Below, piece by piece: positions 17,888-27,147 of a DNA stretch of 64,000 bases (the first letter of the stretch is position 1; each line of letters starts with the position of its first letter). The stretch spans positions 2,339,001-2,403,000 of the forward strand of contig NZ_CP063656.1 in assembly GCF_015209725.1 (NCBI RefSeq). Reading direction: 5' to 3'. Both the position numbers and the translations under genes were made by a program. The notes beneath the pieces were generated by a model. The model was not told the origin of the DNA. It saw nothing but the letters and a program-made list of their open reading frames with translations, and did not search any database. The DNA is from Lysobacter ciconiae. GTDB lineage: Bacteria > Pseudomonadota > Gammaproteobacteria > Xanthomonadales > Xanthomonadaceae.

Positions 17888-18631
17888 ATGAAAACGCAAG
17901 CGACCCTGCTCGGCCTGGCCCTCGCAATGGTGCTGGGCGCGTCCGCCACGGCGGGCGCGCAGGATGCCCGGCTCGATCCCAAATCCAAGGTGGACGCGGC
18001 GGACGCCGCCGAACAGGCGGTCGATGATGCCCACACCGCGCGCGAGCATGCCGAGGCCGCGCGCGAAGCGGCCCGACACGCCCGCGCCGTGCAGGCGAAT
18101 GTCGCCACTGCCGATGGCGCCGCCATCGCCTCCGATGCCGCCGCCGTGGCCGACCGCTCGGCCCACGAAGCGGACCAGGCGTCCGACTTTGCCGGCCATG
18201 CGGCCAACGAAGCGCTGGGAGCGAAGACCGCAGCGGATGTCGGCAACCAGCCCAAACGCGCCGTCATGGAAGCCCGCGACGCCGCGACCAAGGCCGAGCT
18301 CGCCGGCAACCTCTCCGCCGATGCGGCGGCCAACGCGGCCGCTGCCGCCGCGGCCGCCGAGGATGCCGCGACCCGGCCCGACGCCGGGCTGCCGTCGTCT
18401 GAGCCGATGGCCAGGCCGCTTGAGCCGGACGTGACAGTCGTATCGGCACCGGCGGATTCGATCGTGGGCGATTACACCGTCGACTTCGATCGCATGGACA
18501 GCAACCACGACGGGGCGATCAGTTCCACGGAGGCGGCGTCCAACTCCACCCTCACCGCCGAGTTCCGCGCGGTGGACAACAACCACGACGGCAAGCTGAG
18601 CAGGAAGGAGCTGGAAGGCTGGAAGCGCTGA
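17888..18631 (+). CDS. Exported alanine-rich protein with two C-terminal EF-hands
   Basis: A 247-residue secreted protein. The signal peptide is about residues 1-24 (cleavage after AGA). Residues 30-170 are very Ala-rich with regular Glu/Asp/His/Arg spacing (AREHAEAAREAARHARAVQ), consistent with long helices or a coiled coil. The C-terminus has two canonical calcium-binding loops, DSNHDGAISSTE (204-215) and DNNHDGKLSRKE (230-241), each with acidic ligands at positions 1, 3, 5 and 12 in the expected places. A good ribosome site (GAGGTGG) precedes the ATG. It appears to be transcribed alone. I know of no characterised equivalent; a calcium-dependent envelope role is a guess. Confidence 0.8.
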   Translation: MKTQATLLGLALAMVLGASATAGAQDARLDPKSKVDAADAAEQAVDDAHTAREHAEAAREAARHARAVQANVATADGAAIASDAAAVADRSAHEADQASDFAGHAANEALGAKTAADVGNQPKRAVMEARDAATKAELAGNLSADAAANAAAAAAAAEDAATRPDAGLPSSEPMARPLEPDVTVVSAPADSIVGDYTVDFDRMDSNHDGAISSTEAASNSTLTAEFRAVDNNHDGKLSRKELEGWKR

Positions 18632-18659
18632 TGCGGTCAGCGCCGCGTGGCCGGATGCC

Positions 18660-19874
18660 CTAGAGCCCGGCCGCGTGGCGCCACAGAGCGCGCGTCAACG
18701 GCGGCACGCGTCCGGCGAAAGCGAGCGCATGGCCGCGCAACAGGGTCGGTACCAGCGCGGCGTTGGAAAAGACGCGGTTGATTGCTTCGAACGCATAGGC
18801 CGATGCAGTCGCGTCACTGCGCCGCTGGCGGTTCCAGCGGCTCAACCGGTGCGCGGCACCGATATCGTCGTGCGGGTGGGCGGGACCGCGCCGCGTCGAC
18901 GGTTGCAGGGCTGTCAACAGCGCGCTGATGTCGCGCAGACCCAGATTCACGCCCTGCCCGGCCAGTGGATGGACCGCATGCGCGGCATCGCCCACCAACA
19001 CCATCCGCCCACTGAGCTGCGTGCCCGCCAGCTGCCGCCGCAGCGGAAACGCCGCCCTGCGCGAGACGCTGGTCAACTCGCCCAGAGGCCCATCGAAGGC
19101 CCGCGAGAGTTCGACCAGGAAGGCCGCGTCATCGACCGCCAGCAGACGCTCGGCGTCCGCGTCCGGGAGGCTCCAGACAATCGAGCTGCGCGGGGTCCCG
19201 TCATCGGCGTCGGCGAAGGGCAGGAATGCCAGCGGCCCGCCGGGGAGAAAGCGCTGCCAGCAGGTCGACTGGTGCGATCGGCTGTGGCGGACGAAACCGA
19301 CCAGGCCGCGCTGGCCGTAATCGTGGCGAGGAGCGAGGATGCCCGCCATCTGCCGCAAATGGGAATCCGCGCCGTCAGCGGCCACCACCAGCCGCGCGCG
19401 CAAGCGCTCGCCCGAGGCCAGCGTCAGCACCTCGCTGCGCCCGTCCTCGCTGTGCTCACGGGCGGTGACTTTGTCGGGGCAATGCAGTTCCACCCCGGCG
19501 TCCAGCGCGGCCTTCCAGAGGCGATCGATCAAAAGCCCGTTCTCGAGGATCCAGCCCAGCTCGCGGCGACCGAGGCGGTCGGCGTCGAAGTCCAGCGTGC
19601 CGCCGCCGGCCGCGTCCCAGACCTGCATGCGTCGATACGGCTGAGCCCGGGCGCTGCGAATCGCCTCCCATACGCCCAGTTGTTCCAGTAGCGCGATGTT
19701 GTCGGGCGCGACGGCGAACACGCGCAGGTCCGGTACATCGTGGCGCCACGGCGCGGGCTCGCGACCCTCGACCAGCGCCACCTGCAAGCCCTGCCGGGCG
19801 AGGCCGAGCGCCCCCGCGGCGCCCACCACCCCGGCACCGACCACCACCGCATCCAGGACACCGCGCCGGCTCAT
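18660..19874 (-). CDS. FAD-dependent ubiquinone hydroxylase, UbiH/UbiI/VisC family
   Basis: A 404-residue flavoprotein monooxygenase. It has the FAD-binding GxGxxG (VVVGAGVVGAAGALGLARQG), the DG motif AADGADSHLRQMAG, and the second FAD motif GDAAHAVHPLAGQGVNLGLRD. This family hydroxylates the ring of ubiquinone precursors. UbiI (C5), UbiF (C6) and UbiL differ little in sequence, so I cannot fix the position; next to ubiH the UbiI-type reading is the most likely. ATG 19874 overlaps the stop of the upstream ubiH as ATGA, so the two hydroxylases are made together. Confidence 0.88.
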   Translation of the reverse strand: MSRRGVLDAVVVGAGVVGAAGALGLARQGLQVALVEGREPAPWRHDVPDLRVFAVAPDNIALLEQLGVWEAIRSARAQPYRRMQVWDAAGGGTLDFDADRLGRRELGWILENGLLIDRLWKAALDAGVELHCPDKVTAREHSEDGRSEVLTLASGERLRARLVVAADGADSHLRQMAGILAPRHDYGQRGLVGFVRHSRSHQSTCWQRFLPGGPLAFLPFADADDGTPRSSIVWSLPDADAERLLAVDDAAFLVELSRAFDGPLGELTSVSRRAAFPLRRQLAGTQLSGRMVLVGDAAHAVHPLAGQGVNLGLRDISALLTALQPSTRRGPAHPHDDIGAAHRLSRWNRQRRSDATASAYAFEAINRVFSNAALVPTLLRGHALAFAGRVPPLTRALWRHAAGL

Positions 19875-21199
19875 GGCCGCAATCCCTCCGGACGGCACAG
19901 CGCGGGCACGTCGGCCCGGTAGCCCAGCGCGCCCGCGACCACTTCGGCCTGCAGCGAGGGCAAGCGGTCGATCGCGAGCAGGCCGATGCTGCGGAGTGGG
20001 CGGAGCAGCTCGGAGGGGTTGGCGGTCACGCGTGCCAGACCATCGGAAAATTCCAGTGTGCGCCGCCGGTCGTCTGCGCGGGCGGCGACATAAGCGGACA
20101 GCAGCTCGGCGTCACCGCAATCGACTCCTGCGGAGGCGTCACGTGCATTGCTGATCAACTCGGCAAGCGTCAGGGCATCCCGCAGTCCCAGGTTGAAACC
20201 CTGGGCGCCCAGCGGATGAATGGTCTGGGCGGCGTTCCCCACGAGCACGGCGCGCTCAGCGAGCGTTCGATCCGCCAACACGCGTACCAGCGGATAGGCC
20301 ACCCTCGGACCGCAGGACAGGAACCGCCCCGCGCGCCAGCCGAAGGCCTCCTGTACGCGCTGCAGGAAACCGGCTTCATCCAGGGCGGCGACCGCCTCGG
20401 CGTCCTCGCGCGCGACGGCGTGGACGAGGCCGTAGTGGCGATCGCCGCGTGGCAGCAGCGCGGTCGGGCCGTCATCGCCGAGGCGCTCATAGGCGGTGCC
20501 GTCGGGGGCGCGGTCGGTGCGCAGGCGGGTGACGAACAGTGTCTGCCGGTAGTCGTGTTCGCTGGTGCCGATGCCCAGGGCGCCGCGCACGGCGCCGCGG
20601 GTGCCGTCGGCGCCCACCACCAGACGCGCCAGCTCGGTGCGCTCGCCGTCCGCGTCGGCCAGCCGCACGGCCCGGCAGCCACTGTGGGCGGTGTCGGCGA
20701 ACCCCAGGAAGCGCGCAGGGCGGTACCGGCGCAGGCGCTGCAGACCGGCCAGGCGTTTCTCCAGCGCATCGCCAAAGTCGCGCGCGACGACCACCCGGCC
20801 GAACTCGCTGCGACCGTGGTCGGCGGCTTCCAGGACGCTGCGCCCGAAATCACCCCGACGGCTGACATGGATCCGCCTGATCGGTCCGCCCGCCGCGGCA
20901 AGCTCCTGCATCACGCCCAGCGCGGTCAGCGCGTTGACCGTCGCCTCGGCAAAGCTGAGGTTGCGCTGGTCGAACACGCTGGCATCGGACGGGCCCGGCG
21001 CGACCGCTTCCACCAGCCCGACAGTGATCCCCAGCGGCTCCAGCGCGATGGCCAGGCTGGAGCCGACCAGACCGCCGCCGATGATGAGAACGTCATGGAT
21101 GACCGGCTCGGCCGGGGTGCCGTCCGCGGAACCCCCGGAGGCGAATGCAGCGTTGCCGGAACGGGGTGCGGATTCAGGAGATCGGGACGATGCGGCCAT
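19871..21199 (-). CDS. ubiH: 2-octaprenyl-6-methoxyphenol hydroxylase
   Basis: A 442-residue FAD monooxygenase of ubiquinone biosynthesis (C1 hydroxylation). The first FAD motif LIIGGGLVGSSLAIALEPLG is followed by FDQRNLSFAEATVNALTALG, a segment typical of UbiH, and VGNAAQTIHPLGAQGFNLGLRD. The mid-protein motif is GADGTRGAVR. About 30 N-terminal residues before the FAD motif are Ser/Ala-rich and may be partly non-native, so the real start may be further in. It heads the ubiH-ubiI-like pair and is divergent from the DUF6580 gene with only 41 bases between them. Confidence 0.92.
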   Translation of the reverse strand: MAASSRSPESAPRSGNAAFASGGSADGTPAEPVIHDVLIIGGGLVGSSLAIALEPLGITVGLVEAVAPGPSDASVFDQRNLSFAEATVNALTALGVMQELAAAGGPIRRIHVSRRGDFGRSVLEAADHGRSEFGRVVVARDFGDALEKRLAGLQRLRRYRPARFLGFADTAHSGCRAVRLADADGERTELARLVVGADGTRGAVRGALGIGTSEHDYRQTLFVTRLRTDRAPDGTAYERLGDDGPTALLPRGDRHYGLVHAVAREDAEAVAALDEAGFLQRVQEAFGWRAGRFLSCGPRVAYPLVRVLADRTLAERAVLVGNAAQTIHPLGAQGFNLGLRDALTLAELISNARDASAGVDCGDAELLSAYVAARADDRRRTLEFSDGLARVTANPSELLRPLRSIGLLAIDRLPSLQAEVVAGALGYRADVPALCRPEGLRP

Positions 21200-21240
21200 T
21201 GCGCTATGCTAACGGCTCCGTCGTTCCACACCCAGCCACG

Positions 21241-21816
21241 ATGAAAAATTCCGCCTCCCGCTCCCTGCTGACCGCCGGCCCGCTCGTGCTCGTCGCACTG
21301 ATCGTGCTTGCCGCGCTGACCCGGGTCCTGCCCCACCCGCCCAATTTCTCGCCGATCACCGCGATCGCCCTGTTCGGCGGCGCGTATTTCGCCAACCGCA
21401 GCTGGGCAATGCTGGTGCCCCTGATCGGCCTGTTCGTGTCCGACCTGGTCCTGGCAGGCGTCAACGGCGGCCTGTATGCCAGCTGGTTCAGCGGCGCCGG
21501 CATCTGGGTGGTCTACGGCTGCATCGTGCTGACCACCGTGATGGGCTTCGGCATGCGCGGCAAGGTCAGTGGCGCTTCGGTACTGGGCTACTCGCTGGCC
21601 GGGTCGATCCTGTTCTTCCTGGTCACCAATTTCAGCGTGTTCGCCTTCGATGCGATGTACCCCAAGACGGTCGGCGGGCTGACCGCCGCCTACGTCGCCG
21701 GTATTCCGTTCTTCAAGTGGAGCGTGTTGGGAACGCTGTTCTACTCTGCGGTCCTGTTTGGCGGCTTCGAACTGCTGCGCTCGCGCGTGCCTTCGCTGCG
21801 CCCGCAAACGGTCTGA
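21241..21816 (+). CDS. DUF6580 family membrane protein, putative transporter component
   Basis: A 191-residue integral membrane protein with five or six helices, containing ALTRVLPHPPNFSPITAIAL at its N-terminus, a conserved signature of this family. The compact six-helix layout resembles substrate-binding S components of ECF-type vitamin transporters. It is followed nine bases later by the PduO-type cobalamin adenosyltransferase, which suggests a link to corrinoid uptake. The transport role is inferred from topology and context. No ECF ATPase genes are present in the window, and the upstream gap is too short to hold a cobalamin riboswitch. Confidence 0.8.
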   Translation: MKNSASRSLLTAGPLVLVALIVLAALTRVLPHPPNFSPITAIALFGGAYFANRSWAMLVPLIGLFVSDLVLAGVNGGLYASWFSGAGIWVVYGCIVLTTVMGFGMRGKVSGASVLGYSLAGSILFFLVTNFSVFAFDAMYPKTVGGLTAAYVAGIPFFKWSVLGTLFYSAVLFGGFELLRSRVPSLRPQTV

Positions 21817-21825
21817 GCCGGCGCC

Positions 21826-22380
21826 ATGGGCAACCGGCTTTCCCGGATCTACACCCGCACCGGTGACGATGGCAGCACCGGGCTGGGCGATGGCAGCCGG
21901 ACCGGCAAGGATTCGGCGAGGGTCAACGCGTACGGCACGATCGACGAGGCCAATTCCACCATCGGCCTGTTGCTCGCGGTGGAAGTGCCGGATGCGATAC
22001 GCGACCTGCTGGTCTCGATCCAGCATCAACTGTTCGACCTGGGCGGGGAACTCTGCATCCCCGGCCATGCGGCGATCACCGCCGCGGACGTGGACCGCCT
22101 GGAACAGCATCTGGACGCGTTCAACGAGGACCTGCCGCCGCTCAAGGAGTTCATCCTGCCCGGCGGCGGAGAGGCCGGGGCGCGTTGCCATATCGCGCGC
22201 ACGGTGGTCCGCCGCGCCGAGCGCGAGACGGTCACCCTCGCGCGCGAGGAGCCGGTCCGTCCCGAGGCGATCCGCTACCTGAACCGGCTGTCGGATCTGC
22301 TGTTCGTCCTGGCGCGGGTGCTTGCCCGCGGCAGCGGTCACGGCGAAGTGGTCTGGAACCACGAACGCCGCAAGGGCTGA
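21826..22380 (+). CDS. pduO: Cob(I)alamin adenosyltransferase, PduO type
   Basis: A 184-residue ATP:cob(I)alamin adenosyltransferase that makes adenosylcobalamin. Diagnostic segments are IYTRTGDDGSTGLGDGSR near the N-terminus, YGTIDEANSTIG, the LPGGGEAGARCHIARTVVRRAER active-site helix region, and YLNRLSDLLFVLAR near the end. It is coupled to the DUF6580 membrane protein upstream and to a deacetylase-like gene six bases downstream. Length is typical. Confidence 0.94.
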   Translation: MGNRLSRIYTRTGDDGSTGLGDGSRTGKDSARVNAYGTIDEANSTIGLLLAVEVPDAIRDLLVSIQHQLFDLGGELCIPGHAAITAADVDRLEQHLDAFNEDLPPLKEFILPGGGEAGARCHIARTVVRRAERETVTLAREEPVRPEAIRYLNRLSDLLFVLARVLARGSGHGEVVWNHERRKG

Positions 22381-22386
22381 TCGGCA

Positions 22387-23331
22387 GTGAGCGCCCGCGC
22401 ACCACGCCTGCGCCTGTACACCCACCCGGCCTGCCTGGACCATCGACCCGGGCCTGGCAACCCCGAAGCCCCTGCCCGCCTGCAGGCGGTGGTGGACGCG
22501 ATCTCCACGCAGTGGCCGGAGGAGCGCTGGAACCATCCGCGTGCCGCGACGCGCGCCGAGGTCATGCGCGTGCATCGCGCCGACCTGGTGGCCCTCGTGC
22601 TCGACAGCCGTTTCCAGGATGCCCACGACACCCTGCACATCGATGCGGAGACGGTGCTCAGCCCGGGCTCCGCGGACGCGGCCCTGCACGCGGCCGGCGC
22701 CGGCATCGAAGCCGTGGACGCGGTCATGGCCGGGCCGGCGCGACGTGCGTTCTGCGCCGTTCGCCCGCCGGGCCACCACGCAACGGCGGCGCAGGCGATG
22801 GGTTTCTGCCTGTTCAACAACATCGCCGTTGCCGCGGAGCACGCGATTGAGGTCCACGGCCTGGCGCGGGTGGCCATCGTCGACTTCGATGTGCATCACG
22901 GCAACGGCAGCGAGGCGATCTTCGCCTCCGACGCGCGCGTGCTCTACCTCTCGACCCACCAGTCGCCGTTGTTCCCCGGCACCGGCGCGGCCGGCGACGT
23001 CGGCATCGGCAACGTGCTCAACCGGCCACTGGCCCCGCAGACCGGAAGCGGCGCGTTCCGTGGGATGTGGTCCGGCGACCTGCTGCCCGCGCTGAATGCC
23101 TTCAGGCCCCAGCTCGTGCTGGTCTCGGCCGGTTTCGATGGGCACCGCCGCGACCCGCTGGCCGACCTGCAACTGGATGCCGACGACTTCGCCTGGCTGA
23201 CCCGGGAACTGGCCGCAGTCGCGGACCGGCATGCCGAGGGACGCCTCGTCTCGATGCTGGAAGGTGGCTACGACCTGCAGGCGCTGCGCGAGTGCGTCCT
23301 GGTCCACGTCGACGTGCTGCTGCACGCTTGA
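22387..23331 (+). CDS. Histone deacetylase family protein (class II-like deacetylase)
   Basis: A 314-residue zinc-dependent deacetylase-fold protein with all hallmark motifs: RPPGHHA (catalytic His pair), GFCLFNNIAVAA, the zinc-binding DFDVHHGNG, LSTHQSPLFPGTG, SAGFDGHRRDPLADL and EGGYDLQAL. Bacterial members deacetylate acetylated polyamines or lysines; the substrate here is unknown. It starts at GTG 22387 six bases after pduO, so the two are probably cotranscribed. No signal peptide is present. Confidence 0.92.
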   Translation: MSARAPRLRLYTHPACLDHRPGPGNPEAPARLQAVVDAISTQWPEERWNHPRAATRAEVMRVHRADLVALVLDSRFQDAHDTLHIDAETVLSPGSADAALHAAGAGIEAVDAVMAGPARRAFCAVRPPGHHATAAQAMGFCLFNNIAVAAEHAIEVHGLARVAIVDFDVHHGNGSEAIFASDARVLYLSTHQSPLFPGTGAAGDVGIGNVLNRPLAPQTGSGAFRGMWSGDLLPALNAFRPQLVLVSAGFDGHRRDPLADLQLDADDFAWLTRELAAVADRHAEGRLVSMLEGGYDLQALRECVLVHVDVLLHA

Positions 23332-23344
23332 GGACAGCGGCAAC

Positions 23345-25801
23345 ATGAACGGCGCGCCTGCGCCGGATCGCAACGCGGCGTTGCCGCGCTCCGGGCGATG
23401 CGGCAAGCTAGCGGCCGCTCCATGCCTACCGGATCGCCGCGTGCGCAACCGCCTCCACCTGCTTCCGTTATCGATGTGCATCGCCCTGGCACTGCCGGCC
23501 TTCTCCGCCCGGGCGTCGGAGGACTGGAGCCTGTGTCCGCTGGAGGACGCGGTACCCGCGTTCGACGACGCGCCCGCGCCGGGCGGACTGGATGGCGCCC
23601 GCATCGACCAGCCCACCGACATCTCCGGTGATGCGCTCAATGCGAGCGAGACCGACAACACCGTCTTCCAGGGCAACGTCGCCCTGCGTCGCGGCGACCA
23701 GTTCCTCGGCACCGACCGGCTGAGCTACCGCAGTGATGACGGCACCTACGTCGCCGATGGCAGCGTGCGCTACCAGGACTCGGGCATGCGGATCGTCGCC
23801 GAACGAGCCCACGGCGACCAGGACGCGGACACGCACACGATCGAAGACCTGCGCTACCAGTTGATCGAGCAGCGCGGCAATGGCGGCGCGGAACGCATCG
23901 ATATCCAGGGTGACAGCGGCTCATTGGTCGGTTCCACCTACTCCACCTGTCCGCCATCGCAGCGCAGTTGGGAGCTGCAGGCCAAGCGGATCGACTTCGA
24001 CACTGAGAAAGGAACGGGGGTTGCACGCAACGCCGTGGTCCGGGTCGGCCGCGTGCCGATCCTCTACGTTCCGTGGCTGATGTTCCCGATCGACGACCAG
24101 CGCCGCACCGGGCTGCTGTACCCGGCGGTGAAGCTGTCCGGGCGCAACGGCTTCGACTGGCGCCAGCCGATCTACCTGAACCTGGCCCCGAACTACGATG
24201 CGACCCTGACCCCGCGCTGGATGAGCAAGCGTGGCGTGCAACTGGGCGGTGAATTCCGCTGGCTGTACGCCGGCGGCAGCGGCGAACTGTCGGGTGACTG
24301 GATGCCCAAGGACCGACTGGCGGAGAACGAGCCCTACCGTTACCTGGAGGATCCGTTCGGAAATCCGATCCCTGGCGCCACCCTGCCGGTGGACAATCGC
24401 GGCCAGTTCCAGTTTCACGGCCAGCACAGCCTCGGCGGCGGTTGGCGTGCCCAGGCCAATCTGGGCTGGGTCAGTGACACCCACTACCTGGAAGATTTCA
24501 GCAACACGCTGTACGGCCTGTCCACCTGGCAGATCGTGAGCACCGCCGGGATCTACGGGATCGGCCAGCGCTGGGACGCCGGCCTGATGGCCGACCACGC
24601 GCAGCTGGCCGACTACACCTTGAGTGAGGCCAACCTGACGTATGACCGTCTGCCGCGTGCGTTCCTCAACTGGTCCCAACCCATCGGAACGTGGTTCGAG
24701 GCGGGGATCAACGCCGAGGCCGTCCGCTTCCGCCACAAGGTGCAGAACGAGGGCAGCCGGATCGATCTGAAGCCCTATGTCAGCATGCCGCTCGAGGGCT
24801 CCAGCTGGTACGTGACGCCCAAGCTGGCGTGGCGTTACACCGCCTACGATCTCGACGACACCCTGGCGGCAGCCAATGACGGCGACGCCACCCCGAGCCG
24901 CAGCCTGCCGATCGCCTCGCTCGATGCCGGCATGTTCTTCGACCGCAAGGTCAGTTTCGGCAAAGACACCTACACGCAGACACTGGAGCCGCGGCTCTAC
25001 TACCTGAACGTGCCATACCGCGACCAGAACGGGCTGCCGCGCTTCGACACCAACCCGATGACCTTCAGCTGGGGCCAGCTGTTCCGCGACAACCGCTACA
25101 CCGGGCCGGACCGGCAGATCGACGCCAACCAGCTGACCACCGCGCTGACCACGCGTTTCATCAACGACGCCAACGGGCGCGAGCGCCTGTCCGCCAGCCT
25201 CGGCCAGATCCAGTACTTCGACGACAGCCGCGTGGTCGTGCCCGGCGAGACCGCCGTGGAGCAGGGCAAGTCGGCGTGGGTGGCCGACGTGGGCATCTCG
25301 CCCACCAAGCGCTGGAGCATCAACATGGCCTACCAGTGGGACCCCAAGTACCGTCGCCAGGACCTCGCCAGCATCCGCACGCGCTACCTGATCGGCGACA
25401 AGGGCGTGGTCAACCTGGGCTACCGCTACCGCCGCGATCTGACCGAGCAGGCGGACTTCTCGTTCCTGTACCCGATCAACCAGACCTGGAGCGTGGTCGG
25501 CCGCTATTATTACGCCATCGACGACCGCAAACTGCTGGAATCCATTGCCGGCGTGCAGTGGGAAAGCTGCTGCATAGCCGTGCGCCTGATCGCCCGCCGC
25601 TACGTGCGCGAGCGCAATGGCGACCTGGATGATTCGCTGCGGGTGGAGTTCGAACTCAAGGGCCTGGGCTCGGCGGGCCAGAAAACCGAGACGATTTTGA
25701 GCCGTGCTATCCTCGGCTACGATCGTGATGATCTCTATCTTGTGCCGCCTTCCTCCGTGGAAGACGACGATTTCGACAACTCCCTCGATCAAATCCCATG
25801 A
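23345..25801 (+). CDS. lptD: LPS-assembly protein LptD
   Basis: The outer-membrane LPS translocon. The periplasmic LptA-like jelly-roll occupies about the first 230 residues (SGDALNASETDNTVFQGNVAL, RRGDQFLGTDRLSYRSDDGT). The beta-barrel follows, with LYVPWLMFPIDDQRRTGLLYP marking the barrel entry. Disulphide cysteines are visible near the mature N-terminus (SLCP), in STCPPSQ and in the paired CC of WESCCIAVRL. The start is uncertain. ATG 23345 gives 818 residues with about 30 residues before the signal peptide, while GTG 23441 would place a textbook signal peptide (cleavage after ARA) at the very N-terminus. Its stop overlaps surA by ATGA. Confidence 0.96.
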   Translation: MNGAPAPDRNAALPRSGRCGKLAAAPCLPDRRVRNRLHLLPLSMCIALALPAFSARASEDWSLCPLEDAVPAFDDAPAPGGLDGARIDQPTDISGDALNASETDNTVFQGNVALRRGDQFLGTDRLSYRSDDGTYVADGSVRYQDSGMRIVAERAHGDQDADTHTIEDLRYQLIEQRGNGGAERIDIQGDSGSLVGSTYSTCPPSQRSWELQAKRIDFDTEKGTGVARNAVVRVGRVPILYVPWLMFPIDDQRRTGLLYPAVKLSGRNGFDWRQPIYLNLAPNYDATLTPRWMSKRGVQLGGEFRWLYAGGSGELSGDWMPKDRLAENEPYRYLEDPFGNPIPGATLPVDNRGQFQFHGQHSLGGGWRAQANLGWVSDTHYLEDFSNTLYGLSTWQIVSTAGIYGIGQRWDAGLMADHAQLADYTLSEANLTYDRLPRAFLNWSQPIGTWFEAGINAEAVRFRHKVQNEGSRIDLKPYVSMPLEGSSWYVTPKLAWRYTAYDLDDTLAAANDGDATPSRSLPIASLDAGMFFDRKVSFGKDTYTQTLEPRLYYLNVPYRDQNGLPRFDTNPMTFSWGQLFRDNRYTGPDRQIDANQLTTALTTRFINDANGRERLSASLGQIQYFDDSRVVVPGETAVEQGKSAWVADVGISPTKRWSINMAYQWDPKYRRQDLASIRTRYLIGDKGVVNLGYRYRRDLTEQADFSFLYPINQTWSVVGRYYYAIDDRKLLESIAGVQWESCCIAVRLIARRYVRERNGDLDDSLRVEFELKGLGSAGQKTETILSRAILGYDRDDLYLVPPSSVEDDDFDNSLDQIP

Positions 25802-27147
25802 AGAAACTATTCGCGTCTCTCCTGGCCGGCGCGCTGCTGCTTGCGCCTGCGTTTGCGCAGCAGCCTGCGCCTATTGACGGCATCGCGGTGGTGGTTGACG
25901 AGGACGTCATCCTGCAAAGCGAGCTGGACCGGGCGGTGGCGAACATCCGCGCCCAGTACGCCGGCCGCACCGAGCAGTTGCCACCACCGGAGGTGCTCGA
26001 GCGCCAGGTGGCCGAGCGGCTGGTGCTGCTCAAGCTGCAGATCGCCCGTGCCAACAGCACCGGGGTCAAGGTCAGCAGCCAGGAGGTCGAGCAGACCATC
26101 AATGCCATCGCCGCGCAGAACCAGGTCAGCGTCGACCAGCTCGCCGCCCAGCTGGCTCGCGATGGCACCTCGCTGCCCCAGTTCCGCGAGTCCATCCGCG
26201 ACGAACTGCTGGTGCAGCGCTTGCGCCAGCGCCTGGCGCAGTCGCAGATTTCCGTGAGCGACGCCGAGGTCGATGCCGCGCTCGCCGCCCAGCAGGGTTC
26301 GGGGATGCAGTACCACCTGGCCCACATCCTGGTGGCGGTGCCCGAAGGCGCCACTCCCGAGCAGATCGCCACGGCCCAATCCAAGATCGAGGGCGTGCAG
26401 GCGCTGATCAAGCGCGGCGAGATGGATTTCGCGGCCGCCGCGGTGCGCTACTCCGACAGCCCCAACGCCCTTGAGGGCGGTGACCTGGGCTGGCGCAGCA
26501 GCGACGAGATCCCCTCGGCGTTCGCCGAGATGGTGCGCAACATGAGCCCGGGCCAGGTCACCGAGCCGATCCGTGGTCCCAGCGGCTTCCAGATGCTGCA
26601 GGTGGTGGAGAGCCGCGATGCGTCGCAGGCCGCGCCAAGCATGGTCACCCAGTACCACGCCAGCCACATCCTGATCCGCGTTGGCGAAAACGCGGGCGCG
26701 GCGGAGGCGAAAGCCAAGGCCGACACCCTGCATGCCCGCCTCGTCGGTGGCGCGGATTTCGCCGCGCTCGCCCGCGAGGAGTCGCAGGATCCGAGCTCCC
26801 AGGCCCGCGGCGGCGATCTGGGCTGGTTCGCCCGTGACCAGTTCGGTCCCGATTTCGGCGCCGAAGTGGCCAAGCTCGATGACGGCGCAATCTCGGCACC
26901 CTTCCGCACCCAGGCCGGCTGGCACATCGTCAAGCGCGTCGGTACGCGCCAGAGCGATGTCGGCGACACGTCCCAGCGCGATCAGGTCCGCGAGACGATC
27001 GGTCGGCGCAAGCTGGAAGACGAATGGAACCGGTTCCTGCGCGAGATGCGCGGCGAGGCCTTTGTCGACTTCCGTACCGTCGCCGGTGCCGGAGACAGCG
27101 ACGCCGGCGAGGGTGCTGACGGCACCCGCGATACCAGCGGCAACTGA
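25798..27147 (+). CDS. surA: Periplasmic chaperone and peptidyl-prolyl isomerase SurA
   Basis: A 449-residue outer-membrane protein chaperone. A signal peptide (about residues 1-20, AFA cleavage) precedes the N-terminal SurA domain (IDGIAVVVDEDVILQSELD). Two parvulin domains follow, starting at YHLAHILVAVPEGAT (about 171) and YHASHILIRVGENAG (about 284), and then a C-terminal helix and an acidic Gly/Asp tail. It delivers outer-membrane barrels, including LptD, to the Bam complex; coupling to lptD by an ATGA overlap is a conserved gammaproteobacterial arrangement. Confidence 0.97.
   Translation: MKKLFASLLAGALLLAPAFAQQPAPIDGIAVVVDEDVILQSELDRAVANIRAQYAGRTEQLPPPEVLERQVAERLVLLKLQIARANSTGVKVSSQEVEQTINAIAAQNQVSVDQLAAQLARDGTSLPQFRESIRDELLVQRLRQRLAQSQISVSDAEVDAALAAQQGSGMQYHLAHILVAVPEGATPEQIATAQSKIEGVQALIKRGEMDFAAAAVRYSDSPNALEGGDLGWRSSDEIPSAFAEMVRNMSPGQVTEPIRGPSGFQMLQVVESRDASQAAPSMVTQYHASHILIRVGENAGAAEAKAKADTLHARLVGGADFAALAREESQDPSSQARGGDLGWFARDQFGPDFGAEVAKLDDGAISAPFRTQAGWHIVKRVGTRQSDVGDTSQRDQVRETIGRRKLEDEWNRFLREMRGEAFVDFRTVAGAGDSDAGEGADGTRDTSGN

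Noticed and set aside
21200..21240. Possible cobalamin riboswitch before the DUF6580-pduO pair
   Set aside because: Only 41 bases separate it from ubiH, far too short for this riboswitch, and no B12-box-like sequence is present.
20926..23712. A 928-codon minus-strand open frame
   Set aside because: It covers DUF6580, pduO and the deacetylase in antisense and shows Arg/Gln/His-rich composition typical of shadow frames.
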